This document shows, in pieces, positions 23,786 through 31,472 of a stretch of DNA of 36,646 nt. Made by a program: the position numbers and the translations under genes. Under the pieces are notes generated by a model that was given only the letters and a program-made list of their open reading frames with translations, was not told where the DNA came from and searched no databases. This DNA is from an uncultured Christensenella sp. (GTDB lineage Bacteria; Bacillota; Clostridia; Christensenellales; UBA1750), in NCBI GenBank assembly GCA_905193155.1, contig CAJJNQ010000025.1:1-36646 (forward strand). Reading direction: 5' to 3'. Each line of letters begins with the position of its first letter. Positions within the stretch are counted from its first letter, which is position 1.

Positions 23786-24282
23786 TTATTCTTCCTCATC
23801 CGGAGCGTTGGGGAACAGTTCCCTGCCGCACTCGGGGCAGAGATGCTCCTCTTCCAGATCGAACGCTTCCTGGTCGTAGTAGACGCTGGTGTGGCAGTGC
23901 GGGCATTCATACTCGATGAAGTCTACGCCTGCATCTTCGTCATCCTCGTCGTACTCGCCGTCTTCGTCCTCGTCATCCTCATCGTCGTAGAAGTGATGAT
24001 GACCGCGTCGTAGAAGTGATGATGACCGCAGCCGCAATCGTCATCCTCCTCGTCGTCGGCAAAGAGAACCTCTTCGACGTCGCCCAGATCGGAATCCAGC
24101 TCGTCGATGTACTGCTCCGCCTCGTCCTGGCGGGCTTCCATCGCGTCCATCGCGTCGGCCATTTCTTCCATAGCCTCGAGCATCCTGGCAATCAGCTTGC
24201 TCTTGGCGTCCTCTTCCTTTTCCAGACCCATGCCTTCAGCCATGCCCTTAAGGAAGGCGACCTTCTTGGAAACTTCGCTCAT
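23786..24282 (-). pseudogene. CD1247-type zinc-ribbon protein gene, frameshifted by a 23-bp duplication
   Basis: The ATG at 24282 has AAGGAGG 6 bases upstream and begins MSEVSKKVAFLKGMAEG, matching the helical N-terminal domain named after C. difficile CD1247. A coiled acidic region follows, then CGCGHHHFYD. There a perfect 23-bp tandem duplication (23984-24029) shifts the frame, and the first frame ends in junk. Skipping one copy gives 157 codons ending with an acidic stretch and a C-terminal zinc ribbon: YECPHCHTSVYY and LCPECGREL (two CxxC pairs). So the ancestral gene is clear and the present one makes a truncated protein without the zinc ribbon, unless the repeat contracts. It lies downstream of efp, with no terminator in between. 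Confidence 0.8.
23984..24029. repeat. Perfect 23-bp tandem duplication inside a coding sequence
   Basis: Two back-to-back identical copies (23984-24006 and 24007-24029), each starting GTCGTAGAAG and ending GACCGC. As 23 is not a multiple of 3, it breaks the reading frame of the CD1247-type gene. Confidence 0.97.
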
Positions 24283-24335
24283 GATGATCCTCCTTTGCAC
24301 CTTTTCAGAGATTCTTCCCTTGCAGGATGCCCGAC

Positions 24336-24893
24336 TTACGCGCGCTCCATGTACTCGCCGGTACGGGTATCGATGCGGATCTTCTCGCCCTGGTTGATGA
24401 AAATCGGAACGGCGACAACATAGCCGGTCTCCAGAGTCGCGGGCTTGGTGACGTTGGTCGCAGTATCGCCGCGGACGCCGGGCTCGGTGTCGACCACCTC
24501 GAGGGTGACGAAGTTGGGAGCCTCAACGGAGAACGCAGTACCCTTGAAGAAGCGGACGGTGACGTTGGTGTTCTCCTTGACGTAGTGGATGGCGTCCTCG
24601 ACAACATCCTGACCCAGGGGAATCTGCTCGTAGGTATCCACGTCCATGAAGTAGTAGAAATCGCCGTCGTTATACAGATAGGTCATTTCCTTGGTCTCGA
24701 TGACTGCGCGCGGCACCTTATCGGTGGGGTTGAAGGTGCGCTCGAGCACGGCGCCGGTCATGACGTTCTTGATCTTGGTGCGAACGAACGCCGCGCCCTT
24801 GCCGGGCTTGACGTGCTGGAAATCCACGATGTTGAACACGTTGCCGTCCAGCTCGATGGTAACGCCTTTACGGAAATCGCCTGCAGTAATCAT
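24336..24893 (-). CDS. efp: Translation elongation factor P
   Basis: 185 residues from the ATG at 24893, with GGAGGG 6 bases upstream. Three-barrel tRNA mimic that relieves ribosome stalling at polyproline. Lys32 sits in the KPGKGAAFVRTK loop, the residue modified (5-aminopentanol in B. subtilis). Further family landmarks are the YLYNDGDFYYFMDVDTYEQI segment and the C-terminal TGEYMERA. No EpmA/EpmB-type modification gene or ymfI is present in the window. Promoter at 25005-25013. Confidence 0.96.
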   Translation of the reverse strand: MITAGDFRKGVTIELDGNVFNIVDFQHVKPGKGAAFVRTKIKNVMTGAVLERTFNPTDKVPRAVIETKEMTYLYNDGDFYYFMDVDTYEQIPLGQDVVEDAIHYVKENTNVTVRFFKGTAFSVEAPNFVTLEVVDTEPGVRGDTATNVTKPATLETGYVVAVPIFINQGEKIRIDTRTGEYMERA

Positions 24894-25004
24894 GAAAAAC
24901 CCTCCATTGTAGAAAATAAAATGCTGATCGGTCCGCCGCTTGAAGCGCACCGCAAACGTGAACCTGTCTGCATCGAGTAAGCAAACCCTCACATTATCCG
25001 ATTC

Positions 25005-25013
25005 ATTTTACCA
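25005..25013 (-). promoter_or_regulatory. Extended -10 promoter of efp
   Basis: Minus strand TGGTAAAAT (25013-25005), about 112 bases upstream of the efp start. The leader between has no recognised structure. Confidence 0.5.
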
Positions 25014-25052
25014 CATTCGCGTATCTTTGGCTAGGGTCAACCCGGCCAAAAT

Positions 25053-25925
25053 TCAGTTTTTTTGAAGGCAGACCAGGTAAATTTTCTGCATTTGCGCAGC
25101 ATCTGCCGCCTGCGTGCCCGCCGATTCGCAAATCACGGTGGGCGTCATTCCCCGCGCAGCCAGCTCCGGAGCAAGCTCGGCAAAGTCCGGGCCGAAGCCT
25201 TCCTCTGCAAACGTGCGGTGGCGCTTTTCGCCCGCGGCGGTAAATTCGATGTGAGAAAAGTGGATGTGAAACGCCTGCATCCGCGCTTTTCCGAGAATAT
25301 CCTCCGCCCGATCCAGCATCGCGGCAAAATCCCGACGGGAACGGATGCACCCACAGCCCGCGGCGTGCAGATGCGCAAAATCAATGCAGGGCAGCACCCG
25401 CTCGCCATAGGGCGCGCACAGAGCCAGCACTTCCTCCAGCGTGCCGTATTGGTTGCGCTTGCCCAGCGTCTCCGGGCAGAGCACGATCTCCGGAAATTCG
25501 GAAAGCACCTCGTCCGTGACACGATGCATCAGCGCAAGAGCGCGCTCGTGCGCCGCCTCGCGTGTGCTCTTCATCAGCGCGCCGGGGTGAAAGATGACGC
25601 GCGTCCCGCCCATCCAGCAGATCGCCTGTGCAGCCTGACGGATATAGTTCACCGTCGCATCCTGCTTGGCGGGATCGGGATTACAAAGGTTGGTAAAATA
25701 CGGCGCATGAATGGACAGCGCGACATGATGATCCGCCGCGGCCCGGCCGATCTTTTCCGCCGTCTCCTGCTTGAGAAGCACGCCGCGTCCGCAGGAATAT
25801 TCATAGGCGTCCAGCCCCATCTTTTCCAGATATTCCGGAGCCTGTACGGTGGATTTATAGCCTTTTTCGTAAAAATCCTCGCAGTTTCCCGCGGGGCCGA
25901 AGCGCACCGTCAAACGATTTTCCAT
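25053..25925 (-). CDS. Endonuclease IV-like TIM-barrel protein
   Basis: 290 residues in the xylose isomerase-like/AP endonuclease 2 family, whose classic member Nfo cuts DNA at abasic sites with three Zn ions. Most Zn ligands can be placed: His73 (SIHAPY), His113 (FHPGA), Glu152 (CPETLGK), Asp182 and His185 (CIDFAHLHA), His220 or His222 (FHIHFSH), His236 (KRHRTF) and Glu267 (ICESAG). Where Nfo has Asp-Arg-His, this protein has Lys-Arg-His, so one metal ligand is lost. This may be a clade-specific variant with altered metals. It overlaps yqeG by 16 bases and is last in the response regulator-yqeG unit. The nuclease role is inferred from the fold only. Confidence 0.8.
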   Translation of the reverse strand: MENRLTVRFGPAGNCEDFYEKGYKSTVQAPEYLEKMGLDAYEYSCGRGVLLKQETAEKIGRAAADHHVALSIHAPYFTNLCNPDPAKQDATVNYIRQAAQAICWMGGTRVIFHPGALMKSTREAAHERALALMHRVTDEVLSEFPEIVLCPETLGKRNQYGTLEEVLALCAPYGERVLPCIDFAHLHAAGCGCIRSRRDFAAMLDRAEDILGKARMQAFHIHFSHIEFTAAGEKRHRTFAEEGFGPDFAELAPELAARGMTPTVICESAGTQAADAAQMQKIYLVCLQKN

Positions 25926-26401
25926 AGTTTCTTAATCACCTTTTCAAGCTTGCGATTGATCTTGGTGCCCTTGAATTCCGCGCTGGTATCGATGGGCTGC
26001 AACAGCACGGTGTGCATACCCGCCAGATTGCCCGCCAACACGTCGGTCAGGATCTGATCCCCGATCATGGCACACTGCTTGGGCTTGACGCCCAGCTGTT
26101 TAGCCAGTTTTTTCAGACGAAAGGGCAGGGGCTTGCGCACCTGTGGGATGCAGTTGATCTCCAATTGGCGGGAGATCGGCTCCAGCCGCGGGGCGTGGTT
26201 GTTGGAAACCACCAGCACCGCAAAGCCCGCCTCCTTAGCCGTGCGCACCCATTCCTTCACCTGCGGCGAAATCTCCGGGCTGTTCCATCGGGTGATGGTG
26301 TTATCCGCATCGAGCAGCAGCACGCGCACACCGACATGACGCATCACATACAGATTGACGTTTTCCAGCCGCAGCGCCTGCGTATCGGGCCGAAAGCACA
26401 T
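25910..26401 (-). CDS. yqeG: YqeG family HAD IIIA-type phosphatase
   Basis: 163 residues. HAD motif I is LLLDADNTIT (Asp31 nucleophile, Asp33), motif II is VVSNN, the Lys is in VRKPLPF, and motif III is MIGDQILTDVLAGN. YqeG relatives resemble mitochondrial phosphatidylglycerophosphate phosphatase (GEP4/PTPMT), so a role in phospholipid head-group metabolism is possible. It is one of the short, cap-less HAD enzymes. It lies 19 bases downstream of the response-regulator gene, with GGAGG 11 bases before the ATG, and overlaps the endonuclease-like gene. Confidence 0.9.
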   Translation of the reverse strand: MCFRPDTQALRLENVNLYVMRHVGVRVLLLDADNTITRWNSPEISPQVKEWVRTAKEAGFAVLVVSNNHAPRLEPISRQLEINCIPQVRKPLPFRLKKLAKQLGVKPKQCAMIGDQILTDVLAGNLAGMHTVLLQPIDTSAEFKGTKINRKLEKVIKKLWKIV

Positions 26402-26420
26402 CGTTCAGTGTTCCTCCTTT

Positions 26421-27488
26421 TTATCTTTGTTCTCTTTTCCGGAAGTCCAGCGGATGTTCCCCCATCTGCTTCTGATAGACCGTGACGAAATAGCGCGCGT
26501 TTTCAAACCCGACGGATCGCGCAATCTCTTCCAGACGCAAATCGGTTCCGCGCAGCAGCGCCTGCGCGCGCTCCATGCGCATGCGGCAGATCGCCTCGCC
26601 CAGCCGCACACCCGTCGCGCCACGGTAGGCAGCGGACAGATAGTTGGGCGAAAGGTTCATCTCCTGCGCGATGGCCTGCACGGTCAGCCCGCTGTGCATA
26701 TATTTTCTCCCGATGATGCGCTCCGCATCCGCTGCAAGGCTGCCGGACGATTCCCGCTCCGCTTCCGGCCATTCGCTCAGGGCTTCTCCCGCTGCATTCA
26801 GCAGGGTTTGCGCGTCCTGCGCTTCCATCACGCTTTGGTGCAGCGCCAGCAGCTTCTCCGGCGGCAGCACGCAGCCCTTCTCGGCGCTGACTCGCCCGAT
26901 CAGGCTCAATATTTCCAGCGTCATCAACTTTTTCTGTGTTCGGGAGGGCATCTTTCCCAGCAGCGTCTCGATCTCCTTTACTGCTTTTACCGTATCGTTC
27001 CGGTGCAGGAGGCGGTGCAGTGCCGTTTCCGCTTCCGTGAGGACGTGATATACTTCCTTGCTCTGCTCCGGCAGGCCTTCGCGTTCTTCCGCACGAATCG
27101 CCTGTTTTTCTTCCGCGATGCGGCGCAGCGTATAAAGCAGCTCTTCCTCGCGAATGGGTTTGAGCAAATATCCCGCTGCGCCCACCTGTACCGCTGCCCG
27201 GGCGCAGTCAAAGTCCTGCGCAGCCGTCAAAAAGATCACGCGCAGACCGGGCTGTTCTTTCCGCAGCGCTTCCGCCAAAGCAAGGCCGTCCAAGCCGGGC
27301 AGATGAATCTCAGCCAGCAGCACGTCGGGATGCACCCTGCGGCAGTCCTCCAGCGCATGCTCTCCGCTTTCCGCCTGCCCCAGCAGCCGCACGCCTACCT
27401 CTTCCAGCGGCAGCGCGGCAAGGTGCGCTTGCAGGTGCCGGTCGGCATCCGCCGCCAGCAGCGTGATTCTCCGCCTTGTCTCCGCCAC
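26421..27488 (-). CDS. Atypical response regulator with AraC-type output domain
   Basis: 355 residues from a GTG at 27488 with GAGGAG 6 bases upstream. An N-terminal receiver (about 6-120) is followed by a helical linker and an AraC/XylS double HTH (about 255-355: LTVQAIAQEMNLSPNYLSAAYRG, then LRLEEIARSVGFENARYF). The receiver is degenerate: the phosphoacceptor Asp is Glu60 (VLLAEIHLPGLDG) and one of the acidic pair is Ala13 (LLAADADRH, Asp14 kept), whereas Thr88 and Lys110 (LLKPI) remain. Glu in place of Asp often mimics phosphorylation, so it may be permanently active. No histidine kinase is nearby. It has its own promoter (27536-27564) and seems to head yqeG and the endonuclease-like gene. 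Targets unknown. Confidence 0.88.
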   Translation of the reverse strand: MAETRRRITLLAADADRHLQAHLAALPLEEVGVRLLGQAESGEHALEDCRRVHPDVLLAEIHLPGLDGLALAEALRKEQPGLRVIFLTAAQDFDCARAAVQVGAAGYLLKPIREEELLYTLRRIAEEKQAIRAEEREGLPEQSKEVYHVLTEAETALHRLLHRNDTVKAVKEIETLLGKMPSRTQKKLMTLEILSLIGRVSAEKGCVLPPEKLLALHQSVMEAQDAQTLLNAAGEALSEWPEAERESSGSLAADAERIIGRKYMHSGLTVQAIAQEMNLSPNYLSAAYRGATGVRLGEAICRMRMERAQALLRGTDLRLEEIARSVGFENARYFVTVYQKQMGEHPLDFRKREQR

Positions 27489-27535
27489 GTTTTTCTCCTC
27501 TTCCCCCATTCGGGGCCGCAAACTGTGTTTTAATT

Positions 27536-27564
27536 ATTTTATCCTACCCGGTACGCGCCGTAAA
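27536..27564 (-). promoter_or_regulatory. Sigma-A-type promoter of the response-regulator gene
   Basis: Minus strand TTTACG (27564-27559), a 17-base spacer, TAAAAT (27541-27536). It lies 48 bases before the GTG. Confidence 0.65.
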
Positions 27565-27717
27565 GTCCCAATCTTTCTTGTTCGGGAAATTGGCTGCTTT
27601 ATCAGAAAAATGCCCCTTCTTTTCTCCCAAATATGCTTATGCGTCGTACTTTATTGATAAAGGAATTGTAAAATATTCGGTAGATTCCGGATTCTTACAG
27701 AATTTTTTGTCCAAACG

Positions 27718-27726
27718 TGCTATACT
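27718..27726 (+). promoter_or_regulatory. Extended -10 promoter of prs
   Basis: TGCTATACT on the plus strand, 31 bases upstream of the prs ATG. The -35 region is unclear. Between 27565 and 27717 there is AT-rich sequence with no gene and no recognised motif. Confidence 0.55.
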
Positions 27727-27756
27727 GTGTTTACAATACGTTGGGAGGTAACACTC

Positions 27757-28956
27757 ATGTCGGACATCCCGTCTCGTTTCGGTAACGACCCGCAGCCGGT
27801 CGGACCTCTTGGAATCATTGCCATGGACGGCTGCAAGAGCCTGGGCGAAAAGGTCAACTCCTATCTGGTTAAGTGGGAAAAGGAACCCGAAAACGCCGAT
27901 CAGGTTCTGCTGACCTATCCCGGCTATCTGCGCAGCAACTTCCTGCTGGACGCCGACTGCCCCCGCTTCTCTTCCGGCGAAGGCAAGGCCGTCATCCGTC
28001 AGAGCGTACGCGGCTATGACCTCTACATTCTCTGCGACGTGACCAACTATTCCAACACCTACCGCATGTACGGCATGGACGTGCCCATGTCTCCGGACGA
28101 CTACTTCCAGGACCTCAAGCGCATCATCGCCGCCGAGGGCAAGAAGGCCAAGCGCGTCTCGGTCATCATGCCTTACCTCTATGAAGGCCGCCAGCACCGC
28201 CGCGCCGCCCGCGAGTCTCTGGACTGCGCCATGGCGCTTCAGGAGCTGACCGCGATGGGCATCGACAACATCATCACCTTCGACGCTCACGACCCCAGAG
28301 TGCAGAATGCGATCCCGCGCTCCGGCTTTGAAAACGTGCATCCCACCTACCAAATGCTCAAGGCGCTGCTGCGCAAGCTGCCCGATCTCAAGATCGACCG
28401 CGACCACATGATGTGCATCAGCCCCGACGAGGGCGCTGCCAACCGCAACATCTACTACGCTACGATGCTGGGTCTGGACATGGGTCTGTTCTACAAGCGC
28501 CGCGACTACTCCGTCGTGGTCAACGGCCGCAACCCCATCGTCGCGCACGAATACATGGGCGAATCGGTCGAGGGCAAGGACGTGCTCATTGCAGACGACA
28601 TCCTGGCCACCGGCGACTCCATGCTCGACCTTGCGCGTGAGCTGAAGCGCCGTAAGTGCGGCCGCATCTTCATGGCGACCACGTTTGCGATGTTCACCAA
28701 CGGCATCGAGGTGTTCAACCAGGCTTATAAGGAAGGCCTGTTCGACTACATCCTGGCGACGAACCTGAACTATCTGCGTCCCGAACTGCGCCAGCAGCCC
28801 TGGTTCATCGAGGTGGACATGAGCAAGTACATCGCGCTCATCATCGCCACCCTGAACCACGATCGCTCCATCTCCCCGCTGCTCAACCCGATGCAGCGCA
28901 TCCAGAACCTGCTGGCCCGTCACCGCGCCGCGCAGATCGAAAGCGATCAGAAGTAA
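27757..28956 (+). CDS. prs: Ribose-phosphate pyrophosphokinase, long Clostridial form
   Basis: 399 residues, longer than the usual 310-320. Makes PRPP from ribose 5-phosphate and ATP, feeding purine, pyrimidine, His, Trp and NAD synthesis. The start ATG has GGGAGG 8 bases upstream. Family landmarks are the ATP loop in MPYLYEGRQHRR, FDAHDPRVQNAI (the metal-binding His), the catalytic flexible loop with Lys-Arg-Arg (FYKRRDYSV), and the PRPP loop ADDILATGDSM. The first 60 residues (FGNDPQPVGPLG and so on) and the C-terminal helical tail are additions compared with canonical enzymes. A single-gene unit with a terminator at 28972. Confidence 0.92.
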   Translation: MSDIPSRFGNDPQPVGPLGIIAMDGCKSLGEKVNSYLVKWEKEPENADQVLLTYPGYLRSNFLLDADCPRFSSGEGKAVIRQSVRGYDLYILCDVTNYSNTYRMYGMDVPMSPDDYFQDLKRIIAAEGKKAKRVSVIMPYLYEGRQHRRAARESLDCAMALQELTAMGIDNIITFDAHDPRVQNAIPRSGFENVHPTYQMLKALLRKLPDLKIDRDHMMCISPDEGAANRNIYYATMLGLDMGLFYKRRDYSVVVNGRNPIVAHEYMGESVEGKDVLIADDILATGDSMLDLARELKRRKCGRIFMATTFAMFTNGIEVFNQAYKEGLFDYILATNLNYLRPELRQQPWFIEVDMSKYIALIIATLNHDRSISPLLNPMQRIQNLLARHRAAQIESDQK

Positions 28957-28971
28957 TCTCCCATAACTTCA

Positions 28972-29014
28972 AAGCAGTCGTTTCCGCAAACACTGGAAAC
29001 GGCTGCTTCTTTTT
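28972..29014. terminator. Terminator of prs, bidirectional
   Basis: AAGCAGTCGTTTCC (28972-28985) pairs with GGAAACGGCTGCTT (28995-29008), with one G-T pair, and is followed by CTTTTT. The convergent lipoprotein gene ends at 29013, so the hairpin lies right at its stop. Confidence 0.85.
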
Positions 29015-29852
29015 ATTGTTGTTTTATTTCTTCCCAAAAGCGTTTTAGGCATTCTTCATCTATGGGGCCGTAAGCACCGTTTTCCACGATCACGAGTCCG
29101 CATTCCCTATCCAATCCTCCCGAAATCATTTTGCCGTCCTCCGTTGCAAATTCCAAATGAAGCAGATCGTGCGGCCCGTCGGAAGGAACCGCTTTTCCGC
29201 TTTGTATCACGGAAAGCAGCGCTTCTGCTGTCTCTTCGTCCAGCGCCGCATCAGCGCAGTGAACCCTGGTGATTCGCCGCAGTTCCTCCACCGTGAGGAC
29301 GCGATAGCCCGTCTTTTGCTGAATCCATTCCAGCAAATCGGCGGAGTAAAGTTGGTCGCTTGTCATCTCTTCGGCAGACGCATCCCACAGGCTTACGTTG
29401 ATCCGCCCGTCCGACACCGCATCCAGCCGAACTTGTTGGTTCTTTTCCCCATAAAGCTCAAAGCACAGGCTCGTTCCCGTGAACGCGCCGTGAAGCTTCT
29501 CGGGCTTGTTCTCCTTTTCTTCCGCCGCCGTGCGCAGCAAATGCAGAAGCTCGTCGACCTCTTCTTCCGTCAGGTTCAGCGGCTCGTCCTGCGAGAGGTA
29601 ATCGGAATAGCGGAAATTTTTCACGTCCCCGTCCGGAAAAAGAATCTTCCCGTCCTTTTCAATCGCATCGGGTAAAGCAAACGCTTCCGCGGATTCTGTC
29701 GGAACCGCAGAGGAACTTGCGCCGGCCACCGGTGTTGCCTTTATCTCCGGTGTCGCCTTTATCTGCACCGCCGTCCCTTCGGAATGGGATTGCGTCGCAC
29801 ATCCGCAAAGGATCGCAGCAATGAGCAAGGATAAAATCACTATTTTCTTCAT
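29013..29852 (-). CDS. Putative lipoprotein of unknown function
   Basis: 279 residues from the ATG at 29852, with AGGAG upstream. The signal peptide is MKKIVILSLLIAAILCGC; the lipobox LCGC has an unusual Cys at -2. A Thr/Ser/Pro-rich spacer follows (KATPEIKATPVAGASSSAVP), with a short repeated ATPEIKATP motif. Then comes a folded region with LFPDGDVKNFRYSDYL, two segments of hydrophobic and charged helices (LTEEEVDELLHLL, LTVEELRRI) and FATEDGKMISGG near the end. No recognised domain. It follows an integral membrane protein gene by 56 bases and is probably co-transcribed. Not recognised; the annotation as a surface lipoprotein is from the signal only. Confidence 0.75.
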   Translation of the reverse strand: MKKIVILSLLIAAILCGCATQSHSEGTAVQIKATPEIKATPVAGASSSAVPTESAEAFALPDAIEKDGKILFPDGDVKNFRYSDYLSQDEPLNLTEEEVDELLHLLRTAAEEKENKPEKLHGAFTGTSLCFELYGEKNQQVRLDAVSDGRINVSLWDASAEEMTSDQLYSADLLEWIQQKTGYRVLTVEELRRITRVHCADAALDEETAEALLSVIQSGKAVPSDGPHDLLHLEFATEDGKMISGGLDRECGLVIVENGAYGPIDEECLKRFWEEIKQQ

Positions 29853-29908
29853 TTTCACTCCTAAAATGTGTGCAGACGGACAACCGCCTCCACATTGTTT
29901 GTGGATTG

Positions 29909-30760
29909 TCAACTCTTTGACTGACAAACCAGATTCCTTTCCGGTAAAACACACCGGATTCCTCCGAACAGCAGCAGGGCGAACACCGTGAGCGTTCTAT
30001 TCTGCCCGGCGGCAATGCTCAGCGGAACGCCGAACCATTCCAGCAGGCAGAGCAAGCAACCTGCCAAACCGACCGCAAGGAGCACCGCGCCGCCTGCCGG
30101 GTTTCTTTTCATCAGAAAGATGGACGGAAGGCCGCCCAGCAGCCGAAGCAGCGGAACGCCCCAATACATCGCGGCAAACGGCCACGGGTTTTTCCAGGTG
30201 ATCATTGCCTTCATGGTGCTTGCCTCCACCTCATGCATCACCTCATAGAGCAGATCCCCCGCGCAGGAGAGCAGAACCGCCCCCAAAAGCCACGCCACTC
30301 TAGCCGCGCTGCCTCGCGTTCTTTGCTTTCCCGCCATCGTTCCGAGCGCCGTGAGCACGCCGATGCACACCAGCGCCGTCATTCCCATGGGCATCCGGTT
30401 CATGGGATGATCCGGATAAGCGGAAAACCAGACCGGCGTATCCGTCTGCGACCAGAGCAAAGCGGTAACTGCCAGTGCGGGAAGCCATTCCCACGTTCCG
30501 GTATCCCGGCGAAGCACGTTCAGCAGCGCCAGCGAAAGCGCCAGGATCATCCCCCAGACGAGAGGAGAAAAGCAGTTCCGCGCAGCGATGGTTCCGGCGG
30601 ATGCACCGGGGCCGTATTGCGGGCCGAGGTCAAAGAGCAGAAGCTTCGCAGACAGGAGCAGCAATGCCGCTCCCACTGCCCATGCGATCCATCGCCAAGC
30701 CTTTGGCGAAAAGTTTTTCTTACTGTAAATCCGCTGCTCCAGGAGAGATTTCCAGTTCAA
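29909..30760 (-). CDS. Multi-pass membrane protein of unknown function
   Basis: About 283 residues with some 8 membrane helices. The start is uncertain. TTG at 30760 has GGGGAGG with an 8-base spacer and gives MNWKSLLEQRIYS; an ATG at 30811 lies within the transcript but has only a weak site. Both begin after the promoter at 30830-30858. A loop DTPVWFSAYPDHPMNRMPMG follows the third helix, and HEVEASTMKAMITWKNPW another. I see no catalytic motif and no known family. It is followed by a lipoprotein gene 56 bases on. A role in a two-protein envelope pair is inferred. Confidence 0.65.
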   Translation of the reverse strand: MNWKSLLEQRIYSKKNFSPKAWRWIAWAVGAALLLLSAKLLLFDLGPQYGPGASAGTIAARNCFSPLVWGMILALSLALLNVLRRDTGTWEWLPALAVTALLWSQTDTPVWFSAYPDHPMNRMPMGMTALVCIGVLTALGTMAGKQRTRGSAARVAWLLGAVLLSCAGDLLYEVMHEVEASTMKAMITWKNPWPFAAMYWGVPLLRLLGGLPSIFLMKRNPAGGAVLLAVGLAGCLLCLLEWFGVPLSIAAGQNRTLTVFALLLFGGIRCVLPERNLVCQSKS

Positions 30761-30829
30761 TCCATCCGACCTCCCCGTTCTTGCTTTTTCATTTTTTCCG
30801 AATGTTCTCATTTCCGTTGCTTTTCTTTC

Positions 30830-30858
30830 ATTATACAATATTATTTCACGTCTGTAAA
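30830..30858 (-). promoter_or_regulatory. Sigma-A promoter of the membrane protein-lipoprotein pair
   Basis: Minus strand TTTACA (30858-30853), a 17-base spacer, TATAAT (30835-30830). A strong match; it rules out the longest in-frame start at 30838. Confidence 0.8.
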
Positions 30859-30902
30859 TATCAAATATAATTATTTATTTATACCATTTATCCGTATATA
30901 GA

Positions 30903-30931
30903 TTTACACAATTCAAAAAATATGTTATACT
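30903..30931 (+). promoter_or_regulatory. Sigma-A promoter of the 110-residue gene
   Basis: TTTACA (30903-30908), a 17-base spacer, TATACT (30926-30931) with TG just before it. The 44 AT-rich bases between this and the divergent promoter at 30858 could hold a regulator site, but none was recognised. Confidence 0.75.
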
Positions 30932-30966
30932 ATCGACAGTATTCTCCTGAAAGGCGGGGTGCGGCG

Positions 30967-31299
30967 ATGATGATTCCGCCCAACAATCCGGCGCGGTTCT
31001 GCGAACCGGAGGTTTTCGAGACGCTTTACAGGTTCAACGCGCGCCTGTCGCTGCAAGTGGAGAGCACGATGTATCTGTGCGTGCTGCGTGCGCCGAATGC
31101 GCAGACGGCCGAAGCGCTGGTTCAGCACCTGCAAACGAATCTCTATCACGGCGAGGTGATCTGCGAAAAGGAGCCTTGCGTTTACTATATGCAGGCTTTT
31201 GCCGACCGTGAGGAAGAAATCATCATTCAGCTGGATGACGCGAGGGAATGCGTCCCCGGCGTAGTGACACAATACATGCCCATTCCCAAGGAGGATTGA
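30967..31299 (+). CDS. Small protein of unknown function
   Basis: 110 residues from the ATG at 30967; a second ATG follows at once. The upstream GGCGGGG is a modest ribosome site. Longer in-frame starts precede the transcription start. The sequence has no signal peptide or membrane segment. Alternating beta-alpha patterns (STMYLCVLRAPNAQTAEALVQHL, EPCVYYMQAFADREEEIIIQL) suggest a compact alpha/beta fold. It is a monocistronic unit between its promoter and the terminator at 31313. Not recognised. Confidence 0.65.
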   Translation: MMIPPNNPARFCEPEVFETLYRFNARLSLQVESTMYLCVLRAPNAQTAEALVQHLQTNLYHGEVICEKEPCVYYMQAFADREEEIIIQLDDARECVPGVVTQYMPIPKED

Positions 31300-31312
31300 C
31301 AACGAGATTTTG

Positions 31313-31338
31313 CGCACGGTTTGGGCCGTGCGTTTTTT
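31313..31338 (+). terminator. Terminator of the 110-residue gene
   Basis: CGCACGG (31313-31319) pairs with CCGTGCG (31326-31332) and is followed by TTTTTT. Confidence 0.85.
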
Positions 31339-31413
31339 ATGCAATTTTTATGCGATTTTTTGCGGCTGCCTTTGCAAAAATAAAAATAAATGTAGAAAAG
31401 CGGCGGGCAATTA

Positions 31414-31422
31414 TGATATGAT
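31414..31422 (+). promoter_or_regulatory. Extended -10 promoter of the HAD-DUF362 unit
   Basis: TGATATGAT at 31414-31422, about 50 bases upstream of the HAD start. The -35 is not recognisable. The rest of 31339-31472 is AT-rich with nothing else seen. Confidence 0.45.
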
Positions 31423-31472
31423 AGACACAGTATGACCGGGACGCAGAAAGCCCCGGCAAAGCGAGGGATGTC

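Noticed and set aside
30811..30838. Longest start of the 8-helix membrane protein
   Set aside because: The TTG overlaps the TATAAT of the promoter, so it would be upstream of the transcript start.
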